A DNA stretch of 64,000 nucleotides from an uncultured Naasia sp. (GCA_913778905.1 CAJYYA010000019.1:1-64000), one strand, 5' to 3'; shown: positions 21,438 through 31,149, counted from the first letter of the stretch. A program made the numbers and translations. The notes: a model not told the origin generated them from the sequence alone.

Positions 21438-22051
21438 GCGCCTCGGGTCCGGGCGGCGCTCGCCTGCTGATCGTCGGTCCTCCCGGTGCCGGGAAGGGCA
21501 CCCAAGCTGTGCGTCTCGCGGAGACGTTCGGAATCCCCGCCATCTCGACCGGTGACATCTTCCGTGAGAACGTCCGCAATGAGACCGAGCTCGGTGTCTT
21601 GGCGAAATCCTTCATGGACCGCGGCGAATACGTTCCCGACAACGTGACGAACGACCTCGTCGCCGACCGGCTCACGTGGGCGGACGCCGAGGGCGGGTTC
21701 CTGCTCGACGGGTACCCCCGCACCACCGATCAGGCTGCGACGCTCGACCGGATCCTCAGTGGCAACGGGCATCAGCTCGATGCGGTGATCGAGCTCGTCG
21801 CCGACACCGACGAGGTCGTCGGTCGTCTGCTCAAGCGTGCGAACGAGCAGGGGCGTTCCGACGACACCGAAGAGGTCATCCGGCACCGCCTCGATGTGTA
21901 CACCGCACAAACCGCTCCGCTCGTGGACCTCTACGAGCAGCGTGGGCTCCTCGTGCGGGTCGACGGACTCGGCCAGGTGGACGAGGTCACTCGTCGCGTC
22001 GCGGACGCGCTCGTCTCGCGCGGACTCGATGCCGCGGAATCGCTGGCCTGA
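21434..22051 (+). CDS. adk: Adenylate kinase (short form)
   Basis: Interconverts ATP + AMP and 2 ADP. 205 residues. P-loop [10 protein letters not shown], the AMP-binding [10 protein letters not shown] and the FLLDGYPRT motif are clear. The LID domain is reduced to a short loop ([18 protein letters not shown]) with no zinc cysteines, as in other actinobacteria. The start is a TTG at 21434 overlapping the secY stop (TTGA). In many genomes map and infA follow; here an unrelated block intervenes. Confidence 0.96.
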
Positions 22052-22075
22052 CGTCAGACTGACGCGTGCACGACA

Positions 22076-22114
22076 GCGCCGGTTTCCCTTCCGCTCAGGA
22101 TGGGAAACCGGCGC
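22076..22114. terminator. Bidirectional terminator, adk / alcohol dehydrogenase
   Basis: Perfect 13-bp inverted repeat (22076-22088 with 22102-22114) between two convergent genes, 25 bp after adk and 31 bp after the minus-strand dehydrogenase. It can end transcription from both sides. Confidence 0.75.
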
Positions 22115-22145
22115 TTCGTCGTTAGACCCAGAACCGGGTCGACGG

Positions 22146-23285
22146 TCACGCGGACGGGCGGAGGAGGACCTTCGTATAGCCGTCGACGCGCTTGTCGAAC
22201 TTGTCGTACGCGTCGGGTGCATCGTCGAGCGACACCTCGTGCGACACGATGTCGCCCGGGGTGGCGCGCCCGCGGATGATCAGGTCGCGCAGCTCGCGGT
22301 TGTACTTCTTGACCGGGCACTGCCCGGTGCCGATGCTGATGCCCTTGGTGAAGGCGGTGCCGAAGTCGAACGCGATGCGCCCCTTCTTCGCCTCATCGGT
22401 GGCGGCGTGGGGATCGACGGGGTTGTACACGCCGACGACTCCGATGTGACCCGTGGCTCGAACGGTTCTGACGAGATTGTCGAGCACCATCTCGGGGTGC
22501 TCGTCGCCCGCCGCGTCATGTGCCTGGTACCCCACGGCTTCGACGCCGCAGTCGGCTCCGAAACCGTCGGTCAGGTCCAGGACAGCCTCCTCGACATCGA
22601 CCTTCGAGAAGTCGATGGCGGTCGCTCCGTAGCGCTCGGCGAGAGCCAGGCGGTCGCTCTCCTTGTCGACGACGAACACCTGAGAGGCACCGCGCAGCAT
22701 CGCGCTGTGCGCGGCCATGATCCCGACGGGGCCGGCGCCGAAGACGACGACCGACTTGCCGGGGGAGACCTGGGCCAACTCCGTGCCGTGATAACCGGTG
22801 GGGAAGATGTCGGACAGCATCGTGAAGTCGTTCTCATGCTCCGTGCCCTGGGGCAGCTCGAGGAGGTTGAAGTCGGCCCACGGCACGCGCAGGAGCTCGG
22901 CTTGACCGCCCCAGTACGGGCCCATCATCGGGTAGCCGTATCCGGCGCCGGGCATGCCGGACGGATTCGCCCGCAGGCACGCGGAGGTGTACCCGTCGTT
23001 GCAGTTGCGACAGGATCCGCAGGCGAGGTTGAACGGAACGGAGACGCGGTCGCCGACCTTGATCCGCTCGACGCCCGCCCCCACCTCCTCGACGATGCCC
23101 ATGTTCTCGTGTCCGATGACCATTCCCGAGTCCATCTCGGCGCGACCTTCGTACGGGTGGAGGTCGGATCCGCAGATGTTCGCGGTGGTGATGCGGATGA
23201 TGGCGTCGAGTGGATGCTGAATGGTCGGGTCCTCGACGTTCTCGACCCGAACGTCGAACGCTCCGTGGTAGACGACGGCTTTCAT
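22146..23285 (-). CDS. Zinc alcohol/formaldehyde dehydrogenase
   Basis: Medium-chain zinc-dependent dehydrogenase, 379 residues. Catalytic zinc ligands are Cys38 (ICGSDLHPYEGR) and His59-Glu60 (GHEN); the structural zinc site is Cys89, 92, 95 and 103 (ACGSCRNC, SAC). The Rossmann motif is VVFGAGPVGIMAA. The length, the long loop around GYGYPMMGPYWGGQAE and the FGADCGVEAVGYQAH region resemble the glutathione-independent formaldehyde dehydrogenase group, so formaldehyde or a related aldehyde is the best guess. A perfect 9-bp inverted repeat lies 14 bp before the start. Confidence 0.85.
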   Translation of the reverse strand: MKAVVYHGAFDVRVENVEDPTIQHPLDAIIRITTANICGSDLHPYEGRAEMDSGMVIGHENMGIVEEVGAGVERIKVGDRVSVPFNLACGSCRNCNDGYTSACLRANPSGMPGAGYGYPMMGPYWGGQAELLRVPWADFNLLELPQGTEHENDFTMLSDIFPTGYHGTELAQVSPGKSVVVFGAGPVGIMAAHSAMLRGASQVFVVDKESDRLALAERYGATAIDFSKVDVEEAVLDLTDGFGADCGVEAVGYQAHDAAGDEHPEMVLDNLVRTVRATGHIGVVGVYNPVDPHAATDEAKKGRIAFDFGTAFTKGISIGTGQCPVKKYNRELRDLIIRGRATPGDIVSHEVSLDDAPDAYDKFDKRVDGYTKVLLRPSA

Positions 23286-23298
23286 GGTGCTCCCTTCG

Positions 23299-23320
23299 CG
23301 TCACCTCAGGCGAGGTGACG
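23299..23320. repeat. 9-bp inverted repeat before the dehydrogenase
   Basis: CGTCACCTC and GAGGTGACG (23299-23307 and 23312-23320) form a perfect palindrome with a 4-nt centre, between the 3' end of the PTS regulator and the start of the dehydrogenase, both on the minus strand. It could be an operator for the dehydrogenase or the regulator's terminator. Confidence 0.45.
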
Positions 23321-23397
23321 ATGGGGCGACGTTATGCGCCCCCTCTGTGGGGCGTATGCGCAGAGCCTGGCAGAGGCATCCGTACCCGGCGGGCCGG

Positions 23398-25290
23398 TCA
23401 GGAATCGATGAGGCGGACCAGCTCGTCGATGAAGGAACGGAAGTCATCCGAGCCGCGAAGCAGTCGCTGGACGTCAGCGTGGTCGCTGAACACCTCGACG
23501 AACTGTTCGAACACCGTCTGGAAGGCCGAGCGGTCGTGGGCGCTGAAAGCGGCGAGCGCGACGACGTTGACCCGGTTCTCGCCCCACTGCATCGGGGTCT
23601 CGTTGAGCGTGATGGCGATCGCGGTGCGTTCGGCCGTCATCGACATGGAGTGGGGGACGGCCAGGTGCTCGGTGAAGGCCGTCGAACTGATGCGTTCGCG
23701 TTCGATGACACCGTCCACGTACTCCTGATCGGCGATGCCGAGCGCACGGATGCGTTCACCCAGCGCCCGGATCATCGTCTCCTCATCCGGAGCGGAGACG
23801 TTGCGGAGGAAGAGACGCTCATCGAAGTAGAGGAGCAGTTCGTCCTTGAGACGGGCGCGACGACGGTGACGACGGACTCGCGAGACCGCGGCGCGGACCG
23901 CGTCGAGATCCCTCTCCGTCGCGAACGGTTGGACGAGGACGACGTTGTCCGTCCGCACGATCGAGGGGGAGGACGACACGACCACGTCGCCGGTGAGCTC
24001 GTCGAGTGAGGGATCGACCCGACTGACGACGCGATCGATGCGGATGTCGGTGCCGAACGCTTTGGCGACGCGAGTCGCCAGCATGTCGGCGAGGTCGTGA
24101 TAGCCCGGGCTGACGACCGTGCAGGTGACGGCGTCGACCGGAGGAGTCTGGCGTTCGAGCTGGGCTCCGAGATGGAGGGCGATGAAGGCGATCTCGTCGT
24201 CGTTGACCTGCACGCCGTGTTCTCGCTGGATACCGCTGGCGAGGAAGACGGCGAGCTCGTAGGTGAGCGGATACGTGGTCTTGATGGACTTGGTCAGCGG
24301 GTTGTGGGTGGCGCTGCCCGACCTCGCCCGCCGCACGAGATTCCCGACGTGGAGCGCGAGACGAACCAGGAAGGCGTCGTCGTCGAGATGCACGAGGAAC
24401 TCGCGCCCGGCCTGCTGCAGGAGCCCGCGGAGGAAGGCGAGCTGGGCCGGATCGACGATGTCGGGCGCGGCCGCATCCGGTAACCGGGTTCCCACGCGGG
24501 TCGTGAGGAGAGCGGCGAGCGACTCGAGTTCGCCCTCGGGCAGTCCCGCCCCGAAGTGCCTCTCGACGATGGGGGCCAGGTCGCCGGCGAGCCCACCGCC
24601 TTCGCCGCCCGCGCCGCGTGGATGACCGGCTTGGGTGCGCTCGACGGCGATGGCCGTGTGCAGCAGCACCCCGTCGAGGCCGAACTCGTTGACGGTGTAG
24701 CCACGGGAGGTCAGGAGTTCGATCAGATCCTCGCGGAACGCGGTGAGATCGCCGATCCCGAAGGCCTCGCGCAGACGGCCGGGTTCCAGCGGGCCGCGCT
24801 CCATCTCGGCACGGAATACTCCGCTGATCAGTCTGCGAAGCGCATCCTCGTCACCGGTGAGCACGACGGTGTCCCCGGACCGGACGAGGTCGGCCCCGGC
24901 GGCGCGGGCATCGGCACGCACCCGCCGGAGGTCGTTCTCGATCGTGGACTCGCTCACGTGCAGCAGACCGGCGAGCGCGTGGACGTCGGCCCCCGACGAG
25001 ATACGGGCCAGGCGGTTGATGATGTGCGCGACGCGTTCCCGGGGGCCATCCGGAGTGCGCTCGGGCAGACGGTTCCGGTCGATGAAGCGCGCGTACGCGG
25101 TGTGGTCGAGGCGATAGCCCTCGGGGGAGGAGTGGATCACCTCGAGATCACCCGCCGACTGTTTGAGCGCGGTCACGTAGGTACGGACCGAGCGGGTGGA
25201 GACACCGAGACGGCTACTCAATTCGCTCGCCGGCGTCCAGCCCGATGCTCTGCTGAGCACCTCGACGAGCTGATCGATCTTCTCCGACAT
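23398..25290 (-). CDS. BglG/MtlR-type PTS-regulated transcriptional activator
   Basis: Transcription factor controlled by PTS phosphorylation, 630 residues. The N-terminus holds a helix-turn-helix (TPASELSSRLGVSTRSVRTYV) and a second HTH-like region near 80-115. Two PRD domains with conserved histidines follow (ERHFGAGLP; EIAFIALHLGAQL), then an EIIB-like segment near residues 390-470 and a C-terminal EIIA-like domain (HLAVPHSMSMT with the phosphorylatable His). This architecture is that of MtlR/LicR. It is divergent from the mannitol PTS operon, 158 bp apart, and probably activates it in response to mannitol. Confidence 0.87.
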   Translation of the reverse strand: MSEKIDQLVEVLSRASGWTPASELSSRLGVSTRSVRTYVTALKQSAGDLEVIHSSPEGYRLDHTAYARFIDRNRLPERTPDGPRERVAHIINRLARISSGADVHALAGLLHVSESTIENDLRRVRADARAAGADLVRSGDTVVLTGDEDALRRLISGVFRAEMERGPLEPGRLREAFGIGDLTAFREDLIELLTSRGYTVNEFGLDGVLLHTAIAVERTQAGHPRGAGGEGGGLAGDLAPIVERHFGAGLPEGELESLAALLTTRVGTRLPDAAAPDIVDPAQLAFLRGLLQQAGREFLVHLDDDAFLVRLALHVGNLVRRARSGSATHNPLTKSIKTTYPLTYELAVFLASGIQREHGVQVNDDEIAFIALHLGAQLERQTPPVDAVTCTVVSPGYHDLADMLATRVAKAFGTDIRIDRVVSRVDPSLDELTGDVVVSSSPSIVRTDNVVLVQPFATERDLDAVRAAVSRVRRHRRRARLKDELLLYFDERLFLRNVSAPDEETMIRALGERIRALGIADQEYVDGVIERERISSTAFTEHLAVPHSMSMTAERTAIAITLNETPMQWGENRVNVVALAAFSAHDRSAFQTVFEQFVEVFSDHADVQRLLRGSDDFRSFIDELVRLIDS

Positions 25291-25331
25291 GGTGCGTCAA
25301 CCCTAAGCGGCTCCCATGAGTTCGGGGTCGT

Positions 25332-25353
25332 TCCTTCCGCGGGGGCGGAAGGA
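25332..25353. promoter_or_regulatory. Palindromes in the mtlR-PTS divergent region
   Basis: Within the 158-bp divergent spacer, a perfect 9-bp inverted repeat with a GGGG loop (25332-25340 with 25345-25353) is nested between outer arms CTAAGC (25303-25308) and GCTTAG (25355-25360). This is a candidate operator for the regulator or a leader hairpin for the PTS operon. Confidence 0.4.
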
Positions 25354-25448
25354 GGCTTAGTGGCGTGCCTCGTCGGCGACGACGAAGCTGGAAGCACGAT
25401 CGATCCGATGACGGACCCCACCAGTCGAAGCCGCAAGGAGGCGCTTAC

Positions 25449-25784
25449 ATGACGAACGTCGTGCTCGTGTGCGTCGCCGGGGTCTCCGGGACCTTCCTCG
25501 CCCGCCGCATGCGTCAGCTGGATGCGGGGCTCAGCCCGGTCGTCGCGACGCTCGAATCGCTCCCTTCCCTCCTGCCGACGGCGGATGTGGTCCTCATCGC
25601 CCCCCAGCTCGGCAGCCAGGCGGATCGCCTGACCGGCTTGATCGGGAAAGTGCCCGTCGTCGTCCTGCCCGCTGACGCCTACGGACCCTCGGGTGCGCAG
25701 GCCGCCGTCGATGCGGTGCGCTCCCTGCCCATGGGCAGTGACGCCGCCTACCGTGTCAGCACCACGTCCCCCATCAAGGAGTAG
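25449..25784 (+). CDS. Orphan PTS EIIB component (lactose/cellobiose type)
   Basis: Small cytoplasmic protein of 111 residues that looks like a sugar-PTS EIIB domain of the lactose/cellobiose group. It begins VVLVCVAGVSGTFLARRM, where Cys8 occupies the position of the phospho-accepting cysteine, and has a Rossmann-like DVVLIAPQLGSQ stretch. ATG at 25449 follows CAAGGAGGCG. No matching EIIC or EIIA is nearby; the mannitol permease downstream already has its own EIIB. It may be a regulatory phospho-carrier, for example acting on MtlR. First gene of the operon; HPr starts 3 bp later. Confidence 0.7.
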   Translation: MTNVVLVCVAGVSGTFLARRMRQLDAGLSPVVATLESLPSLLPTADVVLIAPQLGSQADRLTGLIGKVPVVVLPADAYGPSGAQAAVDAVRSLPMGSDAAYRVSTTSPIKE

Positions 25785-25787
25785 ACA

Positions 25788-26051
25788 ATGCCCGAACGCA
25801 CCGTCGTCGTCGCATCCGCTCACGGATTGCACGCCCGTCCCGCCGCCCTGTTCACGCAGGCCGCGAGCAAGGCCGGCGTCCCCGTCACCATCACCAAGGG
25901 CGACCGCGGCGTGAACGCTGCGAGCATCCTCGGGGTCATCTCCCTGGGGATCGATCACGGCGACGAGGTCGTCATCAGCGTCGACGGCGAAGGCGCCGAC
26001 TCCGTGCTGGACGAGCTGACCGAGCTCCTCACGACGGACCACGACGCGTGA
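25788..26051 (+). CDS. ptsH: Phosphocarrier protein HPr
   Basis: General PTS phosphocarrier that takes phosphate from EI and passes it to EIIA domains. 87 residues. His15 in SAHGLHARPA is the phosphorylation site; Ser46 in NAASILGVISLGI is also conserved. The ptsI start overlaps the stop (GTGA). Confidence 0.96.
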   Translation: MPERTVVVASAHGLHARPAALFTQAASKAGVPVTITKGDRGVNAASILGVISLGIDHGDEVVISVDGEGADSVLDELTELLTTDHDA

Positions 26052-27736
26052 CCGCCACCGAGCAGTCCCAGACCCTCGTCGGCATCGGGGTCGGCCGCGG
26101 CATCGCGATCGGCCGGGTGCTCCGCATGCCGGACCCGCTCCCCGAGCCCGCCACCACGCCCAGCACCATCGGGCCCGACTCCGAGCGCGACCGCGTGACC
26201 GCTGCGCTGCAGGCTACGGGTGCCGACATCCGCGAGCGCGGCGAGCGAGCCGGCGGAAAGGCCCAGGAAGTGCTCGAGGCGCAGGCGCTCATGGCCGACG
26301 ACCCGACCCTCCGCAGCGAGATCGACACCCGCATCGATAACGGGGCCACCGCCGAGCGTGCCGTCCACGAAGCCTTCGGGGGCTTCCGCGACATGCTGGT
26401 GGGCCTCGGCGGGTACATGGCCGAGCGTGCCGCTGATCTCGACGACGTGGCCCAGCGGATCATCGCCCGCCTCTCCGGTGTCGCGGCACCGGGCGTGCCC
26501 GAGAGCGACGAGCCCTTCGTGCTGGTCGCCCGCGACCTCGCCCCGGCCGACACCGCTCTCCTCGACCTCGACAAGGTGCTCGCCCTCGTGACGAGCGACG
26601 GCGGACCCACGTCGCACACCGCGATCCTGGCCCGCGAGAAGTCGATCACCGCGGTGGTCGGCGTGGTCGGTGCCCGGGAGCTCGTCGACGGCACCGATGT
26701 CGTCGTGAACGCGGGATCCGGCGAGGTCGTCGTGGCGCCCTCGGCAGACGACGTGGCCCGCGCCGAGCAGGCCCGTGCGGCCCAGCTCAACCGCGCCTCC
26801 GTTCCCATCGGGCCGGGTCAGCTCGCCGATGGCACCGCCGTGCCGCTGCTCGCGAACCTCGGCTCGACCGACGGCATCGAGGGGGCGCTCGCCGCCGGTG
26901 CCGAGGGCGTGGGGCTGTTCCGCACCGAGTTCCTCTTCCTCGACGCCGGATCGTCGGCGCCGACCGTCGCCGCCCAGTACGCGCACTACAGCAAGCTGCT
27001 CCGCGGGTTCTCGGGCAAGAAGGTCGTCGTCCGTGCTCTCGACGCCGGCGCCGACAAGCCGCTGCCCTTCCTCAACGACGCGCACGAGGAGAACCCCGCA
27101 CTCGGGCTTCGCGGGCTGCGTGCCCTCCGCGCGGCCGAGCAGATCCTCCGCGACCAGCTGACCGCGCTGGCGCGCGCCGCGTCCGAGTCGGACGCGGACC
27201 TATGGGTCATGGCCCCGATGGTCTCGACCGTCGAGGAGACCCGCTACTTCGTCTCCCTCGCCCGCGAGCTCGGCATCAAGACCGCGGGCGTCATGGTCGA
27301 AGTGCCCTCGTCGGCGCTGCTGGCCGATCGGGTGCTGGGCGAGGCGGACTTCGCCAGCATCGGTACCAACGACCTCACGCAGTACACGCTCGCGGCCGAC
27401 CGCATGCTCGGCTCGGTCTCGTCGTTCCAGGACCCGTGGCACCCCGCCGTGCTCCGCCTGGTCGGCGAAGTCGGCCGTGCCGGCTCGGCACACGGCAAGT
27501 CGGTCGGCATCTGCGGCGAAGCGGCGGCCGATCCGCTGCTCGCGGTCGTGCTCGTCGGTCTCGGCGCGACGACGCTCTCGATGTCGCCCTCCGCCATTGC
27601 GGATGTGCGCGCCGAGCTGCGTCAGCACACGCGCGAGCAGGCCGTCCAGCTCGCCCAGGCCGCTCTCCGCGCGGACGACGCTCGTGGCGCACGGGACGCG
27701 GTCAACTCCCTCGTCGCCGAGCTCGCCTCGTCCTGA
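26048..27736 (+). CDS. ptsI: PTS enzyme I
   Basis: Phosphoenolpyruvate-protein phosphotransferase: starts the PTS cascade by transferring phosphate from PEP to HPr. 562 residues, typical. His190 in GGPTSHTAILAREKSI is the phosphorylated residue; the PEP-binding barrel shows GAEGVGLFRTEFLFL, ALDAGADKPLPFL, FASIGTNDLTQYTLAADR and the VGICGEAAADPL cysteine. GTG start at 26048 overlaps ptsH. Confidence 0.97.
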   Translation: MTATEQSQTLVGIGVGRGIAIGRVLRMPDPLPEPATTPSTIGPDSERDRVTAALQATGADIRERGERAGGKAQEVLEAQALMADDPTLRSEIDTRIDNGATAERAVHEAFGGFRDMLVGLGGYMAERAADLDDVAQRIIARLSGVAAPGVPESDEPFVLVARDLAPADTALLDLDKVLALVTSDGGPTSHTAILAREKSITAVVGVVGARELVDGTDVVVNAGSGEVVVAPSADDVARAEQARAAQLNRASVPIGPGQLADGTAVPLLANLGSTDGIEGALAAGAEGVGLFRTEFLFLDAGSSAPTVAAQYAHYSKLLRGFSGKKVVVRALDAGADKPLPFLNDAHEENPALGLRGLRALRAAEQILRDQLTALARAASESDADLWVMAPMVSTVEETRYFVSLARELGIKTAGVMVEVPSSALLADRVLGEADFASIGTNDLTQYTLAADRMLGSVSSFQDPWHPAVLRLVGEVGRAGSAHGKSVGICGEAAADPLLAVVLVGLGATTLSMSPSAIADVRAELRQHTREQAVQLAQAALRADDARGARDAVNSLVAELASS

Positions 27737-27785
27737 TTTTTTCCCGTCCCCTCGCACCATCACATCGATCAAGGAGTCATCACCA

Positions 27786-29372
27786 ATGACAACGACGTCA
27801 ACCGACACGAAGCAGGGAGCGGGCGCACGCGTCCGCGTCCAGCGCTTCGGTACCTTCCTCTCGGGCATGGTCATGCCCAACATCCCCGCCTTCATCGCGT
27901 GGGGACTCATCACCTCGTTCTTCATCGCGACCGGGTGGCTGCCGAACGGCATCCTCGGCGGCTTCGGCAACGCCGACGTCATCGGCTGGCAGGGCGCCGC
28001 AACCGTCCTCGGTCAGGCAGACGACGGCACCGTCTTCCCGCAGTATGTCGGGCTCGTCAGCCCGATGATCATCTACCTGCTCCCGCTGCTCATCGCCAAT
28101 ACCGGAGGCCGCATGGTCTACGGCGCCCGCGGAGGAGTGGTCGCCACCATCGCGACCATGGGCGTCATCGTGGGTGCGAGCATCCCGATGTTCATCGGCG
28201 CGATGATCATGGGCCCGCTCGCGGCCTACCTGATGAAGCAGATCGACAAGCTGTGGGCCGGCAAGATCAAGGCCGGGTTTGAGATGCTCGTCGACAACTT
28301 CTCTGCGGGGATCCTGGGCTTCATCCTCGTGCTGGGCGGATTCTTCGGCATCGCGCCCATCGTCGAGCTGCTGTCCAAGGCCCTCGAGGGGGCCGTCAAC
28401 CAGCTGATCGGATGGGGTCTGCTGCCGCTGGCGTCGATCCTGGTCGAGCCGGGCAAGATCCTGTTCCTCAACAACGCCATCAACCACGGTGTCTTCACCC
28501 CGCTGGGTGTGCAGCAGGTGGCTGAGCAGGGCAAGTCGATCCTCTTCCTCATCGAAGCGAACCCGGGCCCGGGTCTCGGCATCCTGCTCGCCTTCTCGAT
28601 CTTCGGGGTCGGTCTGGCCAAGGCGAGCGCGCCGGGCGCGATCATCATCCAGTTCTTCGGCGGTATTCACGAGATCTACTTCCCCTATGTGCTGTCGAAG
28701 CCGTTGGTCGTCCTCGGAGCCATCGCCGGTGGTGCCTCCGGCGTCGCGGTCAACGTCGCCTTCAACTCGGGCCTCCGCGCTCCGGCGTCGCCGGGCAGCA
28801 TCTTCGCGGTGCTGCTTCAGACCGCCCCCGACAGCTACATCGGCGTGATCCTCTCGGTCATCGTCTCTGCGGCCGTCTCGTTCCTCGTCACCGCGGCCAT
28901 CCTACGTGCGAGCCGGAAGCGTGATCTTGAGAACGAGGACGCGGGAGACCTGTCGGCCGCTATCGCCAAGACCGAGGCCAACAAGGGTAAGGAGTCGAGC
29001 GTTCTCGCGGGCCTCCGTGCTGAGGGCGTACCCGCCGGGGACGCCGCTGTGGCCGCCTCCGGAGCCGCAGTCCTGACCGACGCCCGCCCGGTGAAGAACA
29101 TCGTGTTCGCCTGCGACGCGGGCATGGGTTCGAGCGCCATGGGTGCGACGGTCCTGCGCAACAAGATCAAGAAGGCCGGCATCGAAGGCGTCACCGTCAC
29201 CAACAAGGCGATCGCCAACCTCGATGGGTCGGCCGACCTGGTCATCACCCAGCGCGAGCTGACCCCTCGTGCGGAGCAGCAGGCTCCGAACGCCCAGCAC
29301 GTCTCGGTCGACAACTTCATGAACAGCCCGCGCTACGACGAGGTCGTCGCGCAGGTCGCCGACCAGAAGTAG
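27786..29372 (+). CDS. mtlA: Mannitol PTS permease, EIICB
   Basis: Imports mannitol and phosphorylates it to mannitol-1-phosphate. 528 residues. The membrane EIIC domain (residues 15-350) contains the GGIHEIYFPYV motif; the C-terminal EIIB domain starts near NIVFACDAGMGSSAMG with phospho-acceptor Cys443. There is no fused EIIA; that is the separate mtlF downstream. The ATG at 27786 follows AAGGAGTCATCACC; the upstream open frame inside ptsI is rejected. A strong hairpin follows before mtlF. Confidence 0.94.
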   Translation: MTTTSTDTKQGAGARVRVQRFGTFLSGMVMPNIPAFIAWGLITSFFIATGWLPNGILGGFGNADVIGWQGAATVLGQADDGTVFPQYVGLVSPMIIYLLPLLIANTGGRMVYGARGGVVATIATMGVIVGASIPMFIGAMIMGPLAAYLMKQIDKLWAGKIKAGFEMLVDNFSAGILGFILVLGGFFGIAPIVELLSKALEGAVNQLIGWGLLPLASILVEPGKILFLNNAINHGVFTPLGVQQVAEQGKSILFLIEANPGPGLGILLAFSIFGVGLAKASAPGAIIIQFFGGIHEIYFPYVLSKPLVVLGAIAGGASGVAVNVAFNSGLRAPASPGSIFAVLLQTAPDSYIGVILSVIVSAAVSFLVTAAILRASRKRDLENEDAGDLSAAIAKTEANKGKESSVLAGLRAEGVPAGDAAVAASGAAVLTDARPVKNIVFACDAGMGSSAMGATVLRNKIKKAGIEGVTVTNKAIANLDGSADLVITQRELTPRAEQQAPNAQHVSVDNFMNSPRYDEVVAQVADQK

Positions 29373-29407
29373 CGATTCCCAGCCGACCCCAGTGTCGGGT
29401 GTGTTCA

Positions 29408-29442
29408 GGATGGGTGTGCGGAGCTTCTCCGCACACCCATCC
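29408..29442 (+). terminator. Hairpin between mtlA and mtlF
   Basis: Perfect 16-bp inverted repeat (29408-29423 with 29427-29442, 3-nt loop) with a pyrimidine-rich run after it. Partial termination or 3' stabilisation here would give unequal levels of the permease and its EIIA. Confidence 0.6.
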
Positions 29443-29495
29443 GTCTCTCATCACCTCTCACCCAACCACCTCCCTCGCTTAGGAAAGGTCCTCTC

Positions 29496-29930
29496 ATGGC
29501 CGTACTCGACGCCTCCTCCATCCGACTCGGCGGCACGGCCCGCACGCGCGACGACGCCATCCGAGAGGCCGGTGCGATCCTCGTCGAGCGTGGCTCCGTG
29601 ACCTCGGCCTACGTCGACGCGATGTTCGACCGCGAGGCGACGGTGTCGACCTACATGGGCAACTTCCTCGCCATCCCGCACGGGACCAACGACGCCAAGG
29701 ACGCCATCCTCGACTCGGCGCTCGGCATCGTCCGTTACGACGAGGCGCTCGACTGGGACGGCAACGAGGTCCGGTTCGTGATCGCCATCGCCGGTCGCGA
29801 CAACGAGCACCTCGACATCCTGTCAAAGATCGCGATCGTGTTCAGCGAAGAGGAAGACGTGCAGAAGCTTCTCGAGGCGAGCTCTTCGGACGAGGTTCTC
29901 GCCCTGCTCGGCGACGTCAACGAGAGCTGA
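29496..29930 (+). CDS. mtlF: Mannitol PTS EIIA
   Basis: Soluble phosphocarrier feeding MtlA. 144 residues; His62 in [12 protein letters not shown] is the phosphorylated residue, and the [21 protein letters not shown] stretch is typical of the mannitol/fructose EIIA fold. Start follows TTAGGAAAGG. mtlD begins 10 bp after the stop. Confidence 0.95.
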   Translation: MAVLDASSIRLGGTARTRDDAIREAGAILVERGSVTSAYVDAMFDREATVSTYMGNFLAIPHGTNDAKDAILDSALGIVRYDEALDWDGNEVRFVIAIAGRDNEHLDILSKIAIVFSEEEDVQKLLEASSSDEVLALLGDVNES

Positions 29931-29940
29931 GGCGCGACAC

Positions 29941-31104
29941 ATGAGCGACACCACTCAGCTCACGGCCGTCCACTTCGGTGCCGGGAACATCGGCCGCGGT
30001 TTCGTGGGTCTCATCCTCCACAACGCGGGCTACGAGGTCGTCTTCGCCGATGTCAACAGCGACCTGATCGACGCCCTCGCCGCGAGCGAGTCCTACACGG
30101 TGCACGAGGTCGGACCGGACGCCCGCGACTGGACGGTCGACCACTACCGCGCGCTCAACAGCCGCTCGGACGAGCAGGCCGTCATCGACGAGATCTCGAC
30201 CGCTGATGTGGTGACCACCGCGGTCGGACCGAGCATCCTCAAGTTCGTCGCGCCCGTTATCGCCGCGGGCCTCGCGGCGCGCGACAGCGCTCTGCCGCGC
30301 CTGCAGGTCATGGCGTGCGAGAACGCCATCGGTGCGACGGATCTGCTGCGCGAGGAGATCGCCGGCCGCCTCGACGACGCCGCGCTGCTCGATCGTGCCA
30401 TCTTCGCCAACACGGCGGTCGATCGCATCGTGCCCGGCCAGCCCGGCGACGAGGGACTCGACGTCACGGTCGAGGACTTCTTCGAGTGGGTCGTCGAGCG
30501 CGAACCGTTCGGGGACGAGATCCCCGACATCCCCGAGGCCAGCTTCGTCGACGACCTCGGCCCTTACATCGAGCGAAAACTGTTCACGGTCAACACGGGG
30601 CACGCGGCGATCGCGTATCACGGGTTCGTGCGCGGGGCCGAGTCGCTCAGCGACGCGCTTGCGATGCCCGAGGTCCGGGTCGAGGTCGAGGCCGTGCTCG
30701 AGGAGACCAAGACCCTCCTCGTCGCGAAGCACGAGTTCGACCCCGAGGTGCAGCAGAAGTACCTCGAGAAGAACCTGGTCCGCTTCTCGAACCCGGCTCT
30801 CTCCGACACGGTCGTGCGGGTCGGGCGTGCCCCCATGCGCAAGCTGAGCCGTCACGAGCGCTTCGTCGGTCCGGCTGCCGAGCTCGCTGAGCGTGGGCTC
30901 CCGCACGGGGCCCTGGTGGGTGCCATCTCCGCGGCGTTGCGCTTCGACGTCCCGGAGGACCCTGAGTCGGTCGAGCTGCAGACGTTGCTGGCGAGCGACG
31001 CCACGGCGCCCGAGATCGCCGAGCGCATCACCGGCTTGGAGCAGGGCAGCGACCTCCTCATCGAGATCGCCACCGCGGTAGGAGCGGCCCGCACCGGCCG
31101 CTGA
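29941..31104 (+). CDS. mtlD: Mannitol-1-phosphate 5-dehydrogenase
   Basis: Oxidises mannitol-1-phosphate to fructose-6-phosphate with NAD. 387 residues, family length. The N-terminal Rossmann motif is [22 protein letters not shown] is the characteristic active-site stretch. Last gene of the mannitol operon; a leaderless methyltransferase gene starts 45 bp later. Confidence 0.96.
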   Translation: MSDTTQLTAVHFGAGNIGRGFVGLILHNAGYEVVFADVNSDLIDALAASESYTVHEVGPDARDWTVDHYRALNSRSDEQAVIDEISTADVVTTAVGPSILKFVAPVIAAGLAARDSALPRLQVMACENAIGATDLLREEIAGRLDDAALLDRAIFANTAVDRIVPGQPGDEGLDVTVEDFFEWVVEREPFGDEIPDIPEASFVDDLGPYIERKLFTVNTGHAAIAYHGFVRGAESLSDALAMPEVRVEVEAVLEETKTLLVAKHEFDPEVQQKYLEKNLVRFSNPALSDTVVRVGRAPMRKLSRHERFVGPAAELAERGLPHGALVGAISAALRFDVPEDPESVELQTLLASDATAPEIAERITGLEQGSDLLIEIATAVGAARTGR

Positions 31105-31137
31105 CCGGCCGTGGCGATCGGTCGTGGCCCGTCGGCC

Positions 31138-31143
31138 TACGCT
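31138..31143 (+). promoter_or_regulatory. -10 box, leaderless methyltransferase mRNA
   Basis: TACGCT is 6 nt before the GTG at 31150. The purine run GGGGGA in between is too close to act as a normal ribosome binding site. Confidence 0.55.
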
Positions 31144-31149
31144 GGGGGA

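Noticed and set aside
21837-23318. 493-codon plus-strand frame over the alcohol dehydrogenase
   Set aside because: Antisense to a gene with eight recognisable zinc and Rossmann residues.
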